A DNA stretch of 64,000 nt from a cyanobacterium PCC 7702 (lineage in GTDB: Bacteria; Cyanobacteriota; Cyanobacteriia; Cyanobacteriales; Nostocaceae), in assembly GCA_000332255.1 (NCBI GenBank), contig KB235926.1, forward strand, positions 4,292,407 through 4,356,406, written 5' to 3'. Both the position numbers and the translations under genes were made by a program. How positions within the stretch are numbered: the stretch's first letter is position 1; each line of letters opens with the position of its first letter. The notes under the pieces were generated by a model. The model worked only from the letters and a program-made list of their open reading frames with translations. It had not been told where the DNA came from and did no database searches. Below, in pieces: positions 60,532 to 64,000 of the stretch.

Positions 60532-62007
60532 GTGTCTGAAGCTTCTTTATTAGATCTCATTATTAAAAAAGTGCGGGTGGTGCGTCCCCATCAGGAGGCT
60601 GTGGAATTGCTGGATTTAGGAATTAAAGATGGAAAGTTTGTGGAAATTGCTGCAAATATTAGCCCCAGCAAAGGCAAAGAGATATTTGATGCTCAAAATT
60701 TATTGGGTTTTCCTGGGGTTGTAGATGCTCACATGCACATTGGTATTTACCAACCGCTTGATAGGGATGCTGTGACAGAAAGCAAGGCAGCAGCAAGCGG
60801 CGGTGTAACTACTAGTTTGAATTACATTCGCACAGGACAGTATTATCTTAATAAGGGAGGTCCTTACAAAGATTTTTTCCCAGAGGTATTGGCATTATCG
60901 CAAGGAAATTTTTTTGTTGATTACGGCTATCATATTGCCACAATTAGTGCAGCTCATATAGATGAGATGCCAATGCTGTTTGAGGAATATGGAATTAGAT
61001 CGTTTAAAATCTTTATGTTTTATGGGGGCTATGGTTTGCATGGTCTTAGCGATCGCCAAGATTTGTTTTTGATGATTAATAAAGAGGAAAGGTATGACTT
61101 GGCTCACTTTGAATTTGTGATGCGCGGTCTGGTAAAGCTTCAACAAATGTATCCGCAAGCAAGCGATCGCCTCAGTCTCAGTCTCCATTGCGAAGTGGCG
61201 GAAATTCTCAGCGCCTACACCAAAATTGTCCAGCAAGATCCTAACCTTACGGGTTTACGAGCATACAGTGCAGCCCGTCCTCCCCACTCGGAAGGATTAG
61301 CAATCTGTATTGCTTCCTATTTAGGATACGAAACCAACTGTCTCAATATCAATTTATTGCACCTTAGTTCCCGCAAGGCAGTAGAAGCTGCTTTGATGAT
61401 GCAAAATTTATTTCCGCACATTAATTTTCGACGGGAAGTAACAGTGGGACACCTTCTTTTGGATACAAATGCACCTGCAGGTCAGCTAGCAAAAGTAAAC
61501 CCGCCCATTCGTTCTCGTGCAGACGTTGAATACTTGTGGCAAGCCGTACTCAATCACCAAATTGATTGGATTGTCAGTGACCACGCCTGTTGTTCTGCGG
61601 AGAAAAAAGTTAGTCAAAAACATCCCAATAACGTTTGGCTTGCCAAATCTGGCTTTGGCGGTACAGAATATCTGCTTTCCGGCGTTTTTAGCGAAGGTAG
61701 CAAACGCGGTATGTCCTACAATCACATGGCTAGATTGTTAAGCTGGAATCCTGCACAACGATTTGGACTGGATTGCAAAGGTGATATCGCCCTTGGTTAT
61801 GATGCAGATTTAGTGCTGCTAGATCCCCGCGAAACTTTTGTAGTTCGGGCTAGTGAGTCGCAGTCACAACAAGGCTATACTCCCTTTGAAGGACTAGAGT
61901 TAACAGGACGGGTAAAAAGTACCTTTTTACGCGGAAACTTGATTTACGACAAAGGGGAAGTTTTGGGTCAACCTACTGGGCGTTACCTTCTGACTTCCAC
62001 CAAATAG
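60532..62007 (+). CDS. Hydantoinase/dihydropyrimidinase-like cyclic amidohydrolase
   Basis: 491 residues from GTG 60532, chosen because GAGG lies upstream and the family N-terminus (LLDLIIKKVRVVRP) begins here; the ATG at 60460 adds 24 unlikely residues. The TIM-barrel metal site is DAHMHIG, and SLHCEVAE, LLHLSSRKAVEA and WIVSDHACC carry later ligands. The metal-bridging Lys is in IRSFKIFMFYGG. Members open cyclic amide rings (hydantoin, dihydropyrimidine, allantoin). Which substrate applies is unclear. Divergent from the hydroxylase and convergent with the cupin gene. Confidence 0.85.
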   Translation: MSEASLLDLIIKKVRVVRPHQEAVELLDLGIKDGKFVEIAANISPSKGKEIFDAQNLLGFPGVVDAHMHIGIYQPLDRDAVTESKAAASGGVTTSLNYIRTGQYYLNKGGPYKDFFPEVLALSQGNFFVDYGYHIATISAAHIDEMPMLFEEYGIRSFKIFMFYGGYGLHGLSDRQDLFLMINKEERYDLAHFEFVMRGLVKLQQMYPQASDRLSLSLHCEVAEILSAYTKIVQQDPNLTGLRAYSAARPPHSEGLAICIASYLGYETNCLNINLLHLSSRKAVEAALMMQNLFPHINFRREVTVGHLLLDTNAPAGQLAKVNPPIRSRADVEYLWQAVLNHQIDWIVSDHACCSAEKKVSQKHPNNVWLAKSGFGGTEYLLSGVFSEGSKRGMSYNHMARLLSWNPAQRFGLDCKGDIALGYDADLVLLDPRETFVVRASESQSQQGYTPFEGLELTGRVKSTFLRGNLIYDKGEVLGQPTGRYLLTSTK

Positions 62008-62040
62008 CAACAAAGCCAGTAATTACGATCGCCCCTCATC

Positions 62041-62841
62041 CTAAGAGATATCATATGACAAAACAGTTCCAACTTGTGACAAATCCCTATCAACTCGGAT
62101 AAAGAACAAGCAGCCATCATCCGTGCGATGCCAAGGGGCGGTAGCAAAGCTGGGACAGTAGCCAAAGTGATCTTTGGCAAAATGATAATCTCCTATGTTG
62201 CAGTACCCGGCTAAGCAATAGGACTCCTCATTGTAGCATTGAATCATTGGATACCTGCCATTATAGTGGGGTAAAATCGCAAGCAACCATACTCCACCGC
62301 CGTTGCCATCTTTTCTCAGCCACTTTTTGTTTGCTTGCAGGAATTGTGCTGTATCAGTTTTGCCCCAGGGCAGCAATCTAGTATCCAAGGCTGGAATAAA
62401 ATTACTTAATACAGCGTCCGGGTGATCTGCTTGGGCATTTTTATACTCAAAAGAAGCGTTTGCCATCCACAGGGCTTCTACTTCTTCGTTATCCAAGACC
62501 TTCCAAGGTCCAACTTTTACTCCTGCTGGTATAAAAGAGTAACCGTGTTTGCCTAGTCGCCACTCACCTACTCGAATAGTACCCTTGAGTACGAATATTT
62601 CCAAATCAGCTGTAAATATGCCAGAAGGAGCCTCGAACTCGGGTGGTAGTACTACTTTTGCAGTTGATGCACCGCAATAATTATGCCAGGTTAGCAACCG
62701 ACGCCTTCCAGAAACAACTTCCTTTGGCATACCAGTAATTCGCCATTCATCTTCTTCGGGTAGTGAATTGGTATCAAAAAACTGATACTGTCGCGGTATA
62801 TACTCTTTGGAAATGGCGGTGCATCTTCCAGAAAGATTCAT
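62041..62841 (-). CDS. Cupin-fold protein
   Basis: 266 residues from ATG 62841, which has the purine-rich GGTAGAGGACGG before it; an open frame from GTG 62973 is an alternative. A cupin barrel is suggested by AKVVLPPEFEAPSGIFTADL, EIFVLKGTIRVGEWRLGKHG and SFIPAGVKVGPWKVL (first barrel), and a second half with HRTDDGCLFFIRVDRDL. The usual metal histidines are not all obvious. It lies downstream of hisS on the same strand and is perhaps co-transcribed. Function unknown. Confidence 0.65.
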   Translation of the reverse strand: MNLSGRCTAISKEYIPRQYQFFDTNSLPEEDEWRITGMPKEVVSGRRRLLTWHNYCGASTAKVVLPPEFEAPSGIFTADLEIFVLKGTIRVGEWRLGKHGYSFIPAGVKVGPWKVLDNEEVEALWMANASFEYKNAQADHPDAVLSNFIPALDTRLLPWGKTDTAQFLQANKKWLRKDGNGGGVWLLAILPHYNGRYPMIQCYNEESYCLAGYCNIGDYHFAKDHFGYCPSFATAPWHRTDDGCLFFIRVDRDLSQVGTVLSYDIS

Positions 62842-63009
62842 CCGTCCTCTACCGTCTCCTCCCCAATCTTCTTTGATGAAGACTGTTTGCAAATCGAAAT
62901 TTCTATTTTTTTGACCCACAATTGTATCTAAAATAAAAAACCTTGCCAAAGTCTTGTTTGTTTGCTTGCTCACAAACTAAATAATACGGGTAAATAATGT
63001 TGTTATTTT

Positions 63010-64000
63010 TCAGGTAAGCTTGTGATTTTGCAGTCTCTGCTTGATTTCTGCTGCTAAATTTGCGAGCGCCACTTCTACTTGTTCGCCTGTTTTTAAATTT
63101 TTCAGGGAGGATTTTTGATCTGCAGCTTCATCGGGACCTATAATCACGCAAAATTGGATTCCTTGTTTATCAGCAAATTGAAATTGTTTGCTCAATCCTC
63201 GTTTCTCAAAACTAGTGATAACATTAATACCTGCCTGGCGTAAATCTTGAGATACTTTTAAATACAGTGGCATCAAATCTTCTTGCAAGTTTACTACCAG
63301 CACCTGTGCTGGTGTCGGAGCCAAAGTATTTAAAATTCCAGCTTTGAGCAAGCGACTGAGCAAGCGGGTTAAGCCGATAGAAATTCCGACACCGGGCATT
63401 TTTTCGCCTAAAAATATCCCGACTAGTTCTTCGTATCTACCGCCAGAACAAATACTGCCTAAGGCTTCATGTCCTAGTAAAGTTGTTTCGTAAACTGTTC
63501 CTGTATAGTAATCAAGACCGCGAGCGATGGATAAATCGATGCAGAAACGATTTTCAGGAACTCCTAAATTACGAACACCTGCAATCACCGTTTCTAGTTC
63601 TGTGACTCCCAGACTAAATTGTTCGTTTTCCGGCAGATTTTGACTGAGGTATTTGAGTTTATCTAATACTTCATCAACCGTACCATTAATTTTTATAAAA
63701 TCGATAATTTTGCGACTTTGTTCCGATAGAATGCCTTGTTTTTCTAACTCTTGTTTGACTCGGTTCTCGCCGACTTTTTCTAATGTATCGATAATGCTGA
63801 TACAAGATTTAATTTTGTTGGTCTCAATTCCTGCTGCTTGAAACAAGCCAGTGAGAATTTTACGATTGTTAATGCGAATAATAAAATCACCAATGTTGAT
63901 GGCTTCAAATATTTCGGTGATGATTGCAGGCATTTGCGCGTCGTAGAGCAAGCTTAATTCTCGACGGCCAACAACGTCAATATCACACTGGCGAAATTGA
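63010..64000 (-). CDS. hisS: Histidyl-tRNA synthetase, 5' end beyond the window (partial)
   Basis: About 330 residues of the C-terminal part; the frame runs off the right edge, where QFRQCDIDVVGRREL is still in phase. Class II aminoacyl-tRNA synthetase that charges tRNA-His. IARGLDYYTGTVYE is the histidine-binding motif, SICSGGRYEELV follows, and PGVGISIGLTRLLSRL carries motif 3. The C-terminal anticodon-binding domain (PAQVLVVNL to IGPDEA) is complete. The cupin gene follows on the same strand. Confidence 0.93.
   Translation of the reverse strand, partial: QFRQCDIDVVGRRELSLLYDAQMPAIITEIFEAINIGDFIIRINNRKILTGLFQAAGIETNKIKSCISIIDTLEKVGENRVKQELEKQGILSEQSRKIIDFIKINGTVDEVLDKLKYLSQNLPENEQFSLGVTELETVIAGVRNLGVPENRFCIDLSIARGLDYYTGTVYETTLLGHEALGSICSGGRYEELVGIFLGEKMPGVGISIGLTRLLSRLLKAGILNTLAPTPAQVLVVNLQEDLMPLYLKVSQDLRQAGINVITSFEKRGLSKQFQFADKQGIQFCVIIGPDEAADQKSSLKNLKTGEQVEVALANLAAEIKQRLQNHKLT

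Overview
The window is a stretch of chromosome from a filamentous, probably heterocyst-forming cyanobacterium (order Nostocales in the broad sense). The evidence is as follows. There is a complete apcE-apcA-apcB-apcC phycobilisome core locus. ApcE has four linker repeats, as in five-cylinder cores. The replicative polymerase gene is split and ends in a DnaE-N split intein. The ATP synthase cluster has the cyanobacterial order with two b-type subunits. A Rubisco activase carries a small-subunit-like tail, an adjacent flavodiiron pair is present, and the HIP1 octamer GCGATCGC recurs throughout. Which genus it is cannot be settled by reading alone.

Layout. 1-2.9 kb: a cluster of small secreted proteins that opens with a 450-bp tandem gene repeat cut by the left edge (at least three copies existed). 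2.9-7.4 kb, minus strand: solitary PIN protein, MltA with a small coiled-coil partner, an SDR with an inserted CIA30 domain (HCF173-like), and an AllA-family protein. 7.8-13.4 kb, plus strand: sodB, a small conserved gene, purM, a PHP phosphoesterase, rca and tmk. 13.6-16.2 kb: dnaE-N with the N-terminal half of a split intein. 16.4-18.3 kb: a decayed dicarboxylate symporter gene, then about 0.9 kb without genes but with several inverted repeats. 18.3-22.6 kb, minus strand: flv3-flv1 and the one-piece tmRNA gene. 22.6-28.7 kb, minus strand: atpI-B-E-F2-F-H-A-G. 30.8-36.3 kb: apcEABC.

36.3-41.6 kb holds the least explained genes. These are a 2-oxoglutarate-oxygenase-like protein (minus strand), an overlapping methyltransferase and haem-oxygenase-like diiron oxidase pair, and a tightly coupled H-NOX and histidine kinase pair. 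41.7-54.9 kb holds ftsW, a creatininase-family amidase with a PrsW-like protease, a protein that looks like a Ser/Thr kinase stripped of its kinase core, a full kinase with an SH3 domain, a Ca2+/H+ antiporter, a glycosyltransferase with a DUF2079 membrane protein, and tldD. 55-64 kb holds the cobA-hemD-coaE group (tetrapyrrole branch point and CoA), a methyltransferase, a medium-chain reductase, an Asp/Asn beta-hydroxylase gene interrupted by an in-frame stop, a hydantoinase-like amidohydrolase, a cupin protein and the 5'-truncated hisS.

Most of the window is core photosynthetic and housekeeping metabolism: light harvesting (apc), ATP synthesis (atp), electron-flow safety valves (flv), carbon fixation (rca), oxidative defence (sodB) and ribosome rescue (ssrA). 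The accessory interest lies in the secreted repeat cluster, the 36-41 kb oxygenase and NO-sensing neighbourhood, and several genes caught in decay. No CRISPR array, rRNA, tRNA or intact transposase was seen.
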